The position numbers and the translations under genes were made by a program. Of a stretch of 64,000 bases of DNA, positions 37,532 to 46,965 are shown piece by piece. The stretch is from Numida meleagris (Eukaryota; Chordata; Aves; Galliformes; Numididae): assembly GCF_002078875.1 (NCBI RefSeq), contig NC_034412.1, positions 26,878,005-26,942,004 on the forward strand, read 5' to 3'. Position 1 is the stretch's first letter. Each line of letters begins with the position of its first letter. Below the pieces are notes generated by a model. The model did no database searches, had not been told where the DNA came from, and saw nothing but the letters and a program-made list of their open reading frames with translations.

Positions 37532-40500
37532 TTTGTGCTGGTCCTTCCATCATTGCACCTCTTTTTTCTGTTGTGTTGATCTTTCTGATTGCTACATGAG
37601 GTAAGTGTATGATATTGGCCCCCTTTTATCAAAATTTTTGTTACCTGAAACATTAATTATTTTGCCTATTAGTTCAGCACAATGTGATGTTTATAGATCA
37701 GAAAATTTCAAAGGCTGGCATCATACTTAATTAGACAGAACACTTTATAAAATCAAATTACATTGATGTAGTTTTTGAAGCATGTGCTCAGTGGCTTTGC
37801 AATTTGTATCTGATTAGGTATGATTTCTGAGAGAGTCAGTTAAAGTATTTAGTCCAAATTCCTCTAGGAACTTTTTAGTAGAAGCAGGGATGGAATATCT
37901 TACTGTGTAAGACTGTCAAGGATACTAAGCCTTTCTTTCTTTCTTATAGTATCTCATTTGATTTGCCATAATCCTTCCAGCTCCTGAAGGAAATGAATCT
38001 GGGATCATTCTCTTCAAAGCAGTAATGAGCAATTTGTTGAGTATGATGGCTGAAATGTGTGTAATTATGTAATTAATTGTATAACTGTGGGGGGAAAAGA
38101 GGAGAGAGATAATTTAAACATACAGCCCTAATTTCAGACTTTCCTAAGTTTGAATTAATTAGCTTTCTGATATTTTTTGTTCCCTTTATTTTGACCCAGT
38201 CACCTAGAAAATTTCTGAAGATGCCATTGGCCCATAGGTTAACATTTCTCATGCTATCCTTAACTTAGAGGGTGTTGTTTTTGATGAAACTTCTCTGTGC
38301 CACTTGGTAAGGCTAGGATTGTCTCCATGTATAACATGTGTTGTATGAGCAACAGTCCTAGTAATAGTGCTGTTCATTATCATATTTCAGAATAGATTTT
38401 CATTTTACATGTTTGTATAGGCCTGTTTTCTCTTCTTGCCCTGACATGGTGTGGAGTATAGATATGCATTTGTTTGTCCTTGTTTCTTGATAGCAGATTG
38501 CTTCTGCATGGATCTTTCTTATTGTAGGTTATATTTATTGTAGATTTTAATTTATGATCTTCCTACAGTCAGCTGGAAAACATGAACAAAGGACTGATAA
38601 TAGTATTATGAGCAGAGGACTCCAACTTTTCAGGCTTATTGTGAATTTGTTTTTAAGGGAGGACTTTAAACTTTTCTCAAAAATAATTTTTTTCAAGGGA
38701 GAATAGAAAACTCATGGCTTGAACCCTATACTGTTGTCTTTCTGTGGGCAAACTTTTATGATTGCACTGGAGTTGTAAGTGTTTGGCTTTATAATTGCTA
38801 CAATTTTTGCTGACCAGGCAACAGATATTTCTTCCTTGTAGATGTTCTTTTTGAAGTAATTAACGCAGTAGAGATTTCGGCTACAACTTTTTTCCAATTT
38901 AGATTGGAATTATCGCTGTGTTTTGATTTTTCTCTGTGTCTTCTCCATGCATATAAGCTCAAACTCTGGCAGTGCATTGGAATAAATATAACAAACCTTA
39001 GAAGAGTAAAACCTGTATTTTTATCTAGGAAAAAAGAATATTGCAAATTCTCAATCTGGACCTTGATATATTTAAAAATAATCTTGTGTGATTTCACTAG
39101 TTATACTGTATTAAATTAACATCAAGATCTATTTTTTCTTGTTCATTTCACACAAATGACTTCAGTTTCTACCTTCTTGTAGTAGCTAGGATATGAAGGA
39201 CACAACCACTTTTGATCTGCTTTTCTGCCTTCCTGACACTGTCAGCTCTGACCTTGTACATTCACATGTCATTTTTCACTTTGTTAATCAGTGTTGATGT
39301 AATTTAGAATTAAAAAAATGATTCACTGACATTGATTATTTTTTCACCATATAGTTAAAATGAAATCATTATCCTAATGATCTATTTGCATTTCATACTT
39401 CCCTTGTTTCCTGTTTATCGCTCTATGTGCTACAGAATTTTTCTTTCAAGAGATGTGAAGATTAAAATTTACAAAGTTTAAGCATATTGTGATTTTTCTG
39501 CTTTCTGTGAGTTCTCATTTAAGCATTTAAGATTTTATCTGTAATACCTGTGCTTGGAAAGGTGGTTGATTTCTTACAACAGATCTAGTATTGAAGCCCT
39601 GCTAGGGATTAGTGACACAGTACCTCTGTACAGGTGTTCAGCTCCACTGTGGAAAAACTTTTCATTTCTCTCTTGTATTTGCAATTTTACATGGCTATTT
39701 TTCTTGTTCTTATTGGTGGTATTTTAGAGAAATTATCAGGGAAAATAATTATATCTTCTCAGGAAAACATAATTTTTTTGTTTTCTCTAAAGGAAAAGCA
39801 AATCTGCTCTTCAATCTTTTCTCTTGTTTCCCCTTCAAAGATGGTCAGAAGTCTGAGATGCTCAGTTTTTCTTGTTGCCTTGGAAAACAATCTGATTTTT
39901 TTCAAGTTAAACTATGGGACAACCTGCAGTTTCTGAGCAAGCCTGGTTGGAACATCCCAAATCACTAATGATACTGCAAACGTGGGCCACATTGCCTAAC
40001 ACATAATTAACTTAAGATTCAGTGGCTGAAATAGTAAATCAAGATGCATAATTATTCTGAAAGCACTTTATAAAATGTAAAAAACCTGGGGTCGTTATTT
40101 TAAAAATGATTGTATCTAATTGGATTACCAGGTGGTTACCACACCTTCAGTTGCTGTCACATCGTAAATGTGAGGAAAAAAACTAATAGAAAGTACAAAA
40201 AATTTCTCTGCAAAAATGCCAGATACTTTCTGCATTCCCATTAGGTGTTTCATTTCATGGAAAAAAGACATTTGAAAAAATGCTCTGCCAGAATTTTGCC
40301 CATGAGTTGTATCAGATGTTTGCAGTTACTGCATATCTAGAAATGCTACAGCACAGATACAAACAACATGTAACGTTTTGGACCCTCCTCATCTTGTCCT
40401 TTTTTCCAGCAGTATTTTTAACATCAGGAATTTCTAATCAAGTTTACGTATTGTTCTTACACTGATGTTAATGCACCCTGGTAAAGTTTCATGTAACATT

Positions 40501-41136
40501 TTCAATTATAAAGAGAGAAAAAATTTCCTTAAGAAAAAAACATAAACAGATAATTATTTGTGCTGGGCTTATCAGCAGGATGTTGAAAGCACTTCGGTGT
40601 CATCTACTATGAGAGTCTTTCAACTTTAAGCCTATGAAAAAGAACATCGTTTACAGGTAGCTTATCACATGCACACAAAAATGGGAAGGAACACATTTTT
40701 GTTTTTGCCTTTCTTTTTTTCTTGGGCCATTGCTATAACTGTATGGTATCATTGACTAAAATTTTGATTTATAGTGCTGCAAGTGAAAGGATAGTCAATG
40801 TTGCTGTAATTTACTGTTAAAAAAAAATTAGAACTTCATTTATCAGCAAGATGATTCTGTAAGGGATTTGTGCTCTTGTATATGCATGTAAGTCATCCAA
40901 AGTTCTGATGAGGCCACATGAAATGATGTGCAAAATCAATATAGGGCTAACTTACAATTGCAGATAAAATAGGGAAAAGATGACCAAAGTTTGGCTGCGA
41001 TTAGGGAAAAGATTTACATATTTTCCGTGATATGATTTATTGACTGAGTCATCAGACAGTTCACCCTGTGACAGGGGATGTTAGTTCCCCTAGGGCTTCC
41101 AGAGGGGACTGGAGGCCCTATGTTGAACTAATGAAC

Positions 41137-41166
41137 TATACTTACTCACATAGGTGAGTAAGTATA
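41137..41166. repeat. Perfect inverted repeat, 13-bp arms, 4-base loop
   Basis: TATACTTACTCAC (41137-41149) and GTGAGTAAGTATA (41154-41166) are exact complements around ATAG. The transcript would form a 13-bp stem. A second perfect hairpin begins 214 bp downstream. Confidence 0.9.
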
Positions 41167-41379
41167 TATTTTTCCTTTTGCACTGGTTAGTTATTTTCTT
41201 CTTCATAAACTGTTTTCTTTGAGCCAACATTGCCCACTGGGCAGCAGAAGCAGTGCTTCACTAAATAAAATAGTATTAAATATGTGTTATCATGCTTTTT
41301 AGATGGGTTTTGTAAGTTCACCAGAAATCCATTTTTTAAGAAAAATGAGACTTTAGGTGATTTTTAGTTGACTTTTCTA

Positions 41380-41406
41380 CTTCACCTCAGCAGGCTTGAG
41401 GTGAAG
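41380..41406. repeat. Perfect inverted repeat, 10-bp arms, 7-base loop
   Basis: CTTCACCTCA (41380-41389) and TGAGGTGAAG (41397-41406) are exact complements around GCAGGCT. The stem is short for a microRNA precursor. Confidence 0.85.
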
Positions 41407-42675
41407 TCTGCAGTGATACAATCGCAAGCACTGTTTTGACTGAAATTCTGTAAAGCCACATGATCTCTTATATAAACTGGAAGTAGTATGTAGGCTTGCC
41501 ACCTTCATTAAAATGATGAAAATGTCATTAGCTAAAAATTGCATTTTGTGGAAAAGAATATGGAAGAAAGAACGAAAGAGATAAATCTAGCATATCGTTT
41601 TGCTGTCTAACAGGTAGAACTAGTGTTCAACAGATGGCAGTCACTTCTGCAGGAAGGAAGTAAATCAAGAAAGATGGTAGAAGTTACTACTTCTGCAGTT
41701 GTTTATAACCTGAACAAATGGAAGACCTAAGAATTTCACCAGAAACTTGGATGTATAAGGTGAGTTTTCAGTGCGATATGCCTCACATCTGAAATGTTTA
41801 TCAGCTGATATCCTAGAATGGAATACTATTATGTTAAAATATTTGTAATTTTTCTATACCTATGCTCCTGGTAAACTCTTGTACCAAAATTTTTTTGTTG
41901 CTTATGCGTATAGATTCATGCTTCATTGATACATCGCTGGATTTTAATACTTGCTATTGTAAAACTGGGTCATAAGACAACAGTTTTGATGCTTGCTCTA
42001 CTAGCTATTAAATATTTCACTTAACTGGAATTTGACAGTTACAGGTTTTCTAATATTTAAGTATCAAACTTCTACCCTTTCAAGCATTTTCATCATTTAT
42101 GCTTTGAAAAATAAATTCAGGAGCATTTCTTTATGTGAGCTTGTTAGCTTTATAGTATAGTGGTTCAATACTATTGAAAGTTGCTTAAAAGAATCTTTTC
42201 TGCTTCTATGTCACCTAGAGTTTGAAAGTCTTCTGTTATGAATTGACTAGTGGAAAAGGAAGCTTTGCCTAAAAATCTTTCTTGCAAACACCTTCAGATT
42301 TCTTATTTTACTGTTACTTTACAGGAGAGAATTTTTATTTATATCCAAAATAAAACAAAAACATGATTTTGGAAGCATTTTCAGAAATTTACACTTATTC
42401 TGCATGATTTTTTTTTTTAGTGATTCAAAGAGGTAGGTGATCATTCTGTACTGTGTTTCAGTTTATAGTATGGTGCTACAGATTTACAGCACTCCTCATC
42501 TACTACTCAACAACTGCCCATTTAATAGGTTTGGCTTTTTGTGTGTGTTTGCAATGAAGAAAAGATTCATTCTGACTGCCATCCTCTTGGACCAGTTGAC
42601 TTCTGTAGGGATGAAAACTGCCAACATAATTTACATGAGCAGGCCTTTCTTGACAGCTGCAGTCTACCACTTCTG

Positions 42676-42778
42676 CAATGGAATTGCCAAGTCACAGCCT
42701 GAACCAGTATGTGAGCTCCTGAGTGCCCAGAGCAGGTGGGAGGGGAGCCATCCACCCTTCCTTCCTCCCCCCATGTCT
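42676..42778 (+). mobile_element. Family B LTR fragment (plus strand) abutting antisense pol
   Basis: TGCAATGGAATTGCCA followed by GCCTGAACCA and TGAGCTCC matches, by eye, the start of the short family B LTRs (TGCAGTGGAATTGCCA, GCCTGAACCA, TGAGCTCC). After a gap in the alignment, a further weak match continues to about 42778. There the sequence changes to reverse-transcriptase coding sequence in the opposite orientation. The call rests on about 46 bp of good alignment, so it is tentative. Confidence 0.45.
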
Positions 42779-43410
42779 CAGTGGTGCCCCCAGATGTGCT
42801 TCTGGAGTGTTAATGAATCTGCTGCCTGTCCTACTGCCTCCAGTGAGTCAGATGTCAACATGAGATCATCAATATAGTGATACAAGCTAACATTATTAGG
42901 TTTTTCCCAATTTGCCAGGTCACGTGCCACTAGGTTATGGCAATATGTTGGCAAATGCACGTACCCCTGTGACAGGACCTGAAAGGTCTACTGCCTGCCT
43001 CCCCTTGTGAACGTGAACTGGTCTTGCGATTCTTCAGCAATTGGAATACTGAAGAATGCATTTGCAAAGTCTAGGACCCAATGGTAGGTTTTTATTTCCC
43101 TACTTAATTTGTTCCATTGGGGAGGCAATATTGGGTGCAGCTGCATGAACAGGCGGTGTGACCTTATTTAATTCTCTGTAGTCTACCATCATTCTCCATG
43201 TGCCATCTGACTTCCGCACTGTCCATTTGGGGGAATTATATGGGCTATATGCAGGTCCGATAATCCGAACTTTTTCTAATTCCTGTACAGTTCTTGGTAT
43301 TTCATTTTGCCCCCGCAGGAGTCTATACTGCCTCACATTAGTGATCTGGCACTGTTCCGGCAGGTGAATAGGCTCATGGTTTGCATGGCCTCTCAACATC
43401 GCCTGCAATT
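42779..43410 (-). pseudogene. pol: ERV reverse transcriptase fragment
   Basis: The N-terminal part carries YSPYNSPKWTVRKSDGTWR and MMVDYRELNKVTPP, the usual substrate/template-binding region of retroviral reverse transcriptase. Motif A is WVLDFANAFFSIPI with the catalytic Asp codon at 43069-43071. Motif B is LSQGYVHLPTYCHN. Motif C is YIDD at 42865-42876, holding the two metal-binding aspartates. The enzyme would copy viral RNA to DNA. The N-terminal part and motifs A/C lie in different frames (shift near 43100), stops occur between motifs A and B, and the thumb and RNase H are missing. Confidence 0.9.
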
Positions 43411-43439
43411 CCCAGACGCTAATACACCTCTGTCAGAGT

Positions 43440-43640
43440 CTGAATTCTCCTACGGTTGTTTGGAGAGCCAGACCCATAAAATGTCTATGTCTATGGGTAA
43501 CTGGAATGGTCTGTCCCCCGAAGCCACTGATCGTCGCTGTATCCCCATTGAACTTGGTCTCATCCCCATAAATAACTGACGTTTCTGCACCTATGTCAAC
43601 CAACACCATAACCCTTTGTATGTTCTTTTGGGACCAAAAA
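43440..43640 (-). pseudogene. ERV aspartic protease remnant
   Basis: On the minus strand the residues VLVDIGAETSVIYGDE are the retroviral protease active-site block. The family normally has Asp-Thr/Ser-Gly-Ala; here codons 43586-43597 read Asp-Ile-Gly-Ala, so the position after the catalytic Asp is changed. The same frame continues into the reverse-transcriptase N-terminus at 43408, as expected for a pro-pol frame. The protease would cleave Gag and Pol during particle maturation. Confidence 0.8.
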
Positions 43641-43686
43641 ATTGTTTGCTCAACATAGGGCCTCCAGTCTCATCTGGAGGCCCTAG

Positions 43687-43995
43687 TTATAGGGGGACTA
43701 GCATCCCCTGCCATGCCATGAATTGTCCGATTGCCAAGTCTTGTTCCTCAGGTGGTTTGGGTATCATAGCCCGAGTCACATGAGGAGGCTTTTTCCTTTT
43801 ATTAAGGACTATCAAGTCCTCTAGGTTCCAGGTATTTTCTGGTAGTTGTTCAATTATTCTCAACCCTGCTCTTTTGGTGATATTTTGAAATTTTTGGTTG
43901 TCCTTCAATTGTTTCCATAATTGAAGTAAAATGTGATTAAGTTGGTGGTCGATTTTAGCAAAGGCCACTCCAGCCCCTATACGGTCATTAAACAT
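43687..43995 (-). pseudogene. gag: ERV Gag C-terminal / pre-protease segment
   Basis: A 102-codon open frame between the capsid-like block and the protease, containing ILLQLWKQLKDNQKFQN and KRKKPPHVTRAMIPKPPEEQ. Its position and basic composition fit the end of Gag or the Gag-Pro linker. No CCHC zinc knuckle is visible. Its frame differs from both the upstream gag part and the protease, showing at least two indels. Confidence 0.55.
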
Positions 43996-44141
43996 CTGTT
44001 TTCAGGACACCTGTATGGGGCCCAATCAGGGTGTCTGTGGGGCAGCTTTCCTAGTTTTAAGAATCGGATATACCTCAGCCCCTTCCACTGTCCTAATATT
44101 ACACCTTGTTCTTAAGCGCTCTGTCTCCCTCAAGTCAGCCA

Positions 44142-44736
44142 TCAACTGGGCAGCCTTCTGAGTAATGGCCTCTGAGGCGACTGGGGGTTCAGTATAGATA
44201 CCAATGTGCCATAATGGTGGGAGGGTGCCTTTTGTAAAATTAGGTCCCTCATTCCAGATGAGAATTTCAGTAAATCAGGACTTTCAAAGGCTTTCTTGTA
44301 AATGGCCTCTTTCATTCCTAGCTCGCAAATATATGTTTGTAGATCCTCCATGGAGGACCATAAACCTGTATGTACCAGAATATCGGCCTTATTACGCCAA
44401 GTGATATGGCATGCCGCCATCAACCAATCCATTAGGGAATGGTTTTGCTCATGATGTTGCACAGTGGCATACAATCTTTGCCTAAGGGCTGGGTGTGAGG
44501 TAATGGATGTGAGCTTGGAAACTTCTGGCCCACTGATCACAACTCTCTCTGCCTCCATATCCCATAATTGAAGTAACCAAGCTGATACACTTTCCCTTGG
44601 TTTCTGTTGAAGTCTTTGCAGAAAGTTCATTAATTCAGATGCCGTATAGGGGTGAGCTGTTACGTGGAGGTGGGTTTGGGCAGGAGGCCACTGATCAGGG
44701 GGTACCCATGCTGGTCTATCCTGTATCTTTTTTGTT
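44142..44736 (-). pseudogene. gag: ERV Gag, capsid-like part
   Basis: A frame beginning before the Met at 44630 and ending at 44142. It includes QRLQQKPRESVSAWLLQLWD, reminiscent of the capsid major-homology/dimerisation area of ERVL-like Gag, followed by an alpha-helical stretch (RQRLYATVQHHEQNHSLMDW). Upstream codons (WVPPDQWPPAQTHLHV) are open but lie in a different frame from the N-terminal gag part. The join falls near an A-rich run at about 44728-44741, a likely slip site. Confidence 0.8.
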
Positions 44737-45288
44737 TTTTTGCATCACTACAGGTTGGATTTTGAAGGAATCCACCTGTAGTGGGGCTTTGAGATCCGAT
44801 CTTGAATTTTTTTCCATTGGATTACCCAGGTCTACTGGTTCAGGGCCCTGAGTATTATCCAATGCAGCATTCCGTATTTGCTTTAAAGGGAAAGTTAAAT
44901 TTGATTTTTTCCCTGTCAACAAGCCAAGCTCTTGCTCAAGTTTCTCAATGAGATCATGCAGTAATTGGTTCTCATTTTCTAAAGTACTATTTGAAAGTTC
45001 TGTGCGATTCAGTGCCATTAATAGTGGCCATGCCACAGTAGATGCAGCCAGTTGTCATTATTTTGTAATTAGAATATCTTTATCTAATCCATAGAAATAT
45101 TCTGCCATGCTGGATGGGGATTGAGAAATATTTCCACTATCCCAGAAGGAACCCCATTTTCCAACTATGGCTGCTAATTCATGCAAGGGGGAACCCAGAA
45201 ATCCTGGGATATGCCCCAGCAGGGTTTTATCTAGAGGGACAATGTTCTCCCCCTTGACCCACTTAAAGATGTTGAAAAGGAAAGCCAT
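44716..45288 (-). pseudogene. gag: ERV Gag, N-terminal part with one internal stop
   Basis: Starts at the first Met after the primer-binding site (codon 45288-45286) with MAFLFNIFKWVKG. A single TAA at 45058-45060 interrupts it. The same frame then continues with a coiled-coil-like stretch (NSTLENENQLLHDLIEKLEQ) to a stop at 44716. Early placement after the LTR and a leucine-rich coiled coil fit the matrix end of an ERVL-like Gag. Confidence 0.75.
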
Positions 45289-45299
45289 TTTAATATTCT

Positions 45300-45317
45300 G
45301 GTCTGCCTGGCTAGCCA
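45300..45317 (-). promoter_or_regulatory. Candidate retroviral primer-binding site
   Basis: Two bases after the LTR end (CTACA then TT), the minus strand reads TGGCTAGCCAGGCAGACC. Spacing after the terminal CA and the leading TGG (complement of the tRNA CCA tail) are canonical. I cannot name the primer tRNA with confidence. Confidence 0.6.
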
Positions 45318-45319
45318 AA

Positions 45320-45623
45320 TGTAGCACTTAGACAGGTCAACACAATGGAAAAGGCATTACAACAAAGGAGTAATGATGGAAGGACTAGCACAATAGAAAG
45401 GTGCTCTAAAGGAGGGGAAGAAGATTGCTCACCCATCACTGAAGATCTAGGTTCACTGGGAAAAGCTCCACCAAGGTGGGCTCTCCAGAAAGAGATCCTT
45501 CCTCAGTGGCATGAGGCCCAAGAGGGGCGGAGCCAAGCTTCACCTGTGCTTCCAGGGCTGACTGGGTCTTTTCTCCAGGTGCTCAATCAGTGATTCAAGC
45601 CATGACTCAACAGTTCCCATACA
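45320..45623 (-). mobile_element. 5' LTR of the degenerate ERV (family B long type)
   Basis: On the minus strand it starts TGTATGGGAACTGTTGAG and ends AAGTGCTACA, giving proper TG...CA ends and 304 bp. It aligns with the solo LTR at 37122-37596 apart from the expanded 22-bp array there and a missing segment around the CCTCATTTAAGGG motif. It is followed by the primer-binding site and gag, so it is the 5' LTR of that provirus. Confidence 0.9.
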
Positions 45624-46636
45624 AATACCTGTTATTTAGAATGAAAGCACACTGGATGCTCATGAGAAATATCTAAAGACATTCTTGCTACAAGGAAAAA
45701 GAAATCACAAATACTTGCAAATTGCTTAAATATGAACTGATTGAATGCTAAATTCCCTTATCCTTCTATCAGATAGAGACAGTCTCCCACAAAGCAACAA
45801 ATTAAAGTGGTAAAAAGAGAAGCCTGTTAGAGCAGAGTGTTGTATTTTACACATGAACCAGTACTGCTACCTTTGCAGACAGTACTGATCAAGAAGATTC
45901 CTTTTACTTTCCAGTTAGGTAGAGAAAGTTTTTATTACACTGTTCTGTACCTAGCAGAGGAACACCTGGTAGCTAATTTTAAACTATTAAATTTGTGATT
46001 GCATGATGTTCTGTCCTGGCTAATTTTCCTTGCTGAAAAGCAAGGCAGATTCATCTGAACTCTGTACAGTACTACTACTGGTGCACGCATCTAAAGAAGG
46101 CATCCCTGGAACCTCTGCAGTACTGAAAACCTGTTCATTCTGTTCTTTATTCCTGGCCTGAACAACCTGCCTTTCAACAGACTGCTTGATACAGGGAAAG
46201 CATACCATTACTGATACGAGAATACAAAATCACTCCCTAGAAAAATGCAGCAAGGGAAGAAAGGTAGGGAAAATTCAAGGTGGAAACGGTATCAAGGTAT
46301 ATGTGCTTGTTATAGGTGTATTTTAAAAATATTCTAAAAGGGTCCCAGTTTCAATTGTCAGTTGTATTGCAGGCAAATGCCTTCTCTGATCCAGCCAGGA
46401 CTGAGCAGATGATGGATGATGACTGATAACAATGCACTGGCAGAAATGGGTGCACAGATGTACACAGTAAAACTAGAAAATAGTTTCTCTCACTACTTGT
46501 CTCTGTAGCTAGTTACCAGTTTACCTTCAGAAAAAAAAAAAAAAAATCACACATCTGTTCACAGCAATTAGGAAAAAAAAAAAGTGGTTTAGTTAAAAAT
46601 CTAGTGTAGGGATTTTGAAAACTATTACTTTGCTAC
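45624..46636. other. Unique noncoding stretch
   Basis: Short stretch between ERV pieces. An A run occurs near 46531-46546. No supported gene. Confidence 0.5.
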
Positions 46637-46965
46637 AAGAGTGTATGGCAAAAGAAGGTGGTGACAGTGCCTTCGAATGGGATACAGGCACTACAGAGCA
46701 ATAACAGGTTGTAAAGAAAGAAAACTAGCTCACCCCTTCCAATGACCAGTGACAGCTCAAAAGAAATTCAATCTCCATCCAGAAAGATACTGCTCTTTTG
46801 GCTGTCAACCCTTAAATGAGGGTGAGGGGGGTGGATCCAGGCTCCATGCCTTCCAGTCACTCAGGTGCACTGCTTGCACCTGAGCTCCCCTGGGTTAGCC
46901 ACACCTTCTCACCTGGTGTTCAACCAGTGTTTCAGGCTGCGCTCTCACAATTCCCCTGCAAATAG
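46637..46965 (-). mobile_element. Solo LTR, family B short type (copy 2)
   Basis: The LTR body is 46642-46960 (319 bp). On the minus strand it starts TGCAGGGGAATTGTGAG and ends TTTTGCCATACA. Flanking pentamers AAGAG (46637-46641) and AATAG (46961-46965) match at four of five positions, consistent with an ageing 5-bp target duplication. It matches copies 1 and 3 throughout. No internal sequence adjoins it. Confidence 0.85.

Larger units (their letters stand above)
37117..37601 (+). mobile_element. Solo LTR, family B long type, with 5-bp target duplication and assembly gap
   Basis: The LTR is 37122-37596 including 100 N. The flanking pentamer TGAGG is exact at 37117-37121 and 37597-37601. The first bases read CATATGGGAACTGTTGAG where the related LTR at 45320-45623 has TGTATGGGAACTGTTGAG, so the terminal TG appears mutated. 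The end is GATTGCTACA. Shared internal blocks include AGACCCAGTCAGCCCTGG, CCACTGAGGAAGGATCTC and GTCCTTCCATCATT. It contains a 22-bp tandem array not expanded in its relative. The opposite-facing ERV at 42.8-45.6 kb is a separate insertion. Confidence 0.88.
37602..42675. other. Unique noncoding stretch
   Basis: About 5 kb of AT-rich DNA without a supported gene. The longest frame is 118 codons (39612-39968), in one of two overlapping open frames with no recognised domain. Two perfect hairpins lie at 41137-41166 and 41380-41406. Confidence 0.55.
42779..45623 (-). mobile_element. Degenerate ERV (ERVL-like): 5' LTR, PBS, gag, protease, partial pol
   Basis: A decayed provirus on the minus strand. 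In order it shows a 5' LTR (45320-45623), a primer-binding-site candidate, gag, an aspartic-protease motif and reverse-transcriptase motifs A, B and C. It breaks off just after motif C near 42779. RNase H, integrase, env and the 3' LTR are not visible. Stops and frameshifts interrupt every gene, so it is non-functional. The Gag segment QKPRESVSAWLLQLWD resembles class III (ERVL-like) Gag proteins, but I could not run a search to confirm the class. Limits follow the LTR alignment on the right and loss of pol similarity on the left. Confidence 0.88.

Noticed and set aside
37372..37653. Minus-strand open frame with unknown residues
   Set aside because: It spans the 100-N gap and the tandem array; it exists only because N is read as open.
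39612..39968. 118-codon frame overlapped by a 100-codon frame
   Set aside because: Two phases are open over the same bases, both rich in Phe/Leu/Ser from T-rich DNA, without a recognisable motif.
42437..42877. 146-codon plus-strand open frame
   Set aside because: It runs antisense through the reverse-transcriptase remnant and the LTR fragment, and has no domain of its own.
43307..44115. Plus-strand open frames across the ERV
   Set aside because: They are antisense to the pro/gag remnants, which carry recognisable motifs on the minus strand.
37122..45623. One provirus bounded by the LTRs at 37.1 and 45.6 kb
   Set aside because: The two LTRs point in opposite directions, the 37.1-kb LTR has its own exact 5-bp duplication, and coding sequence lies only next to the right one.
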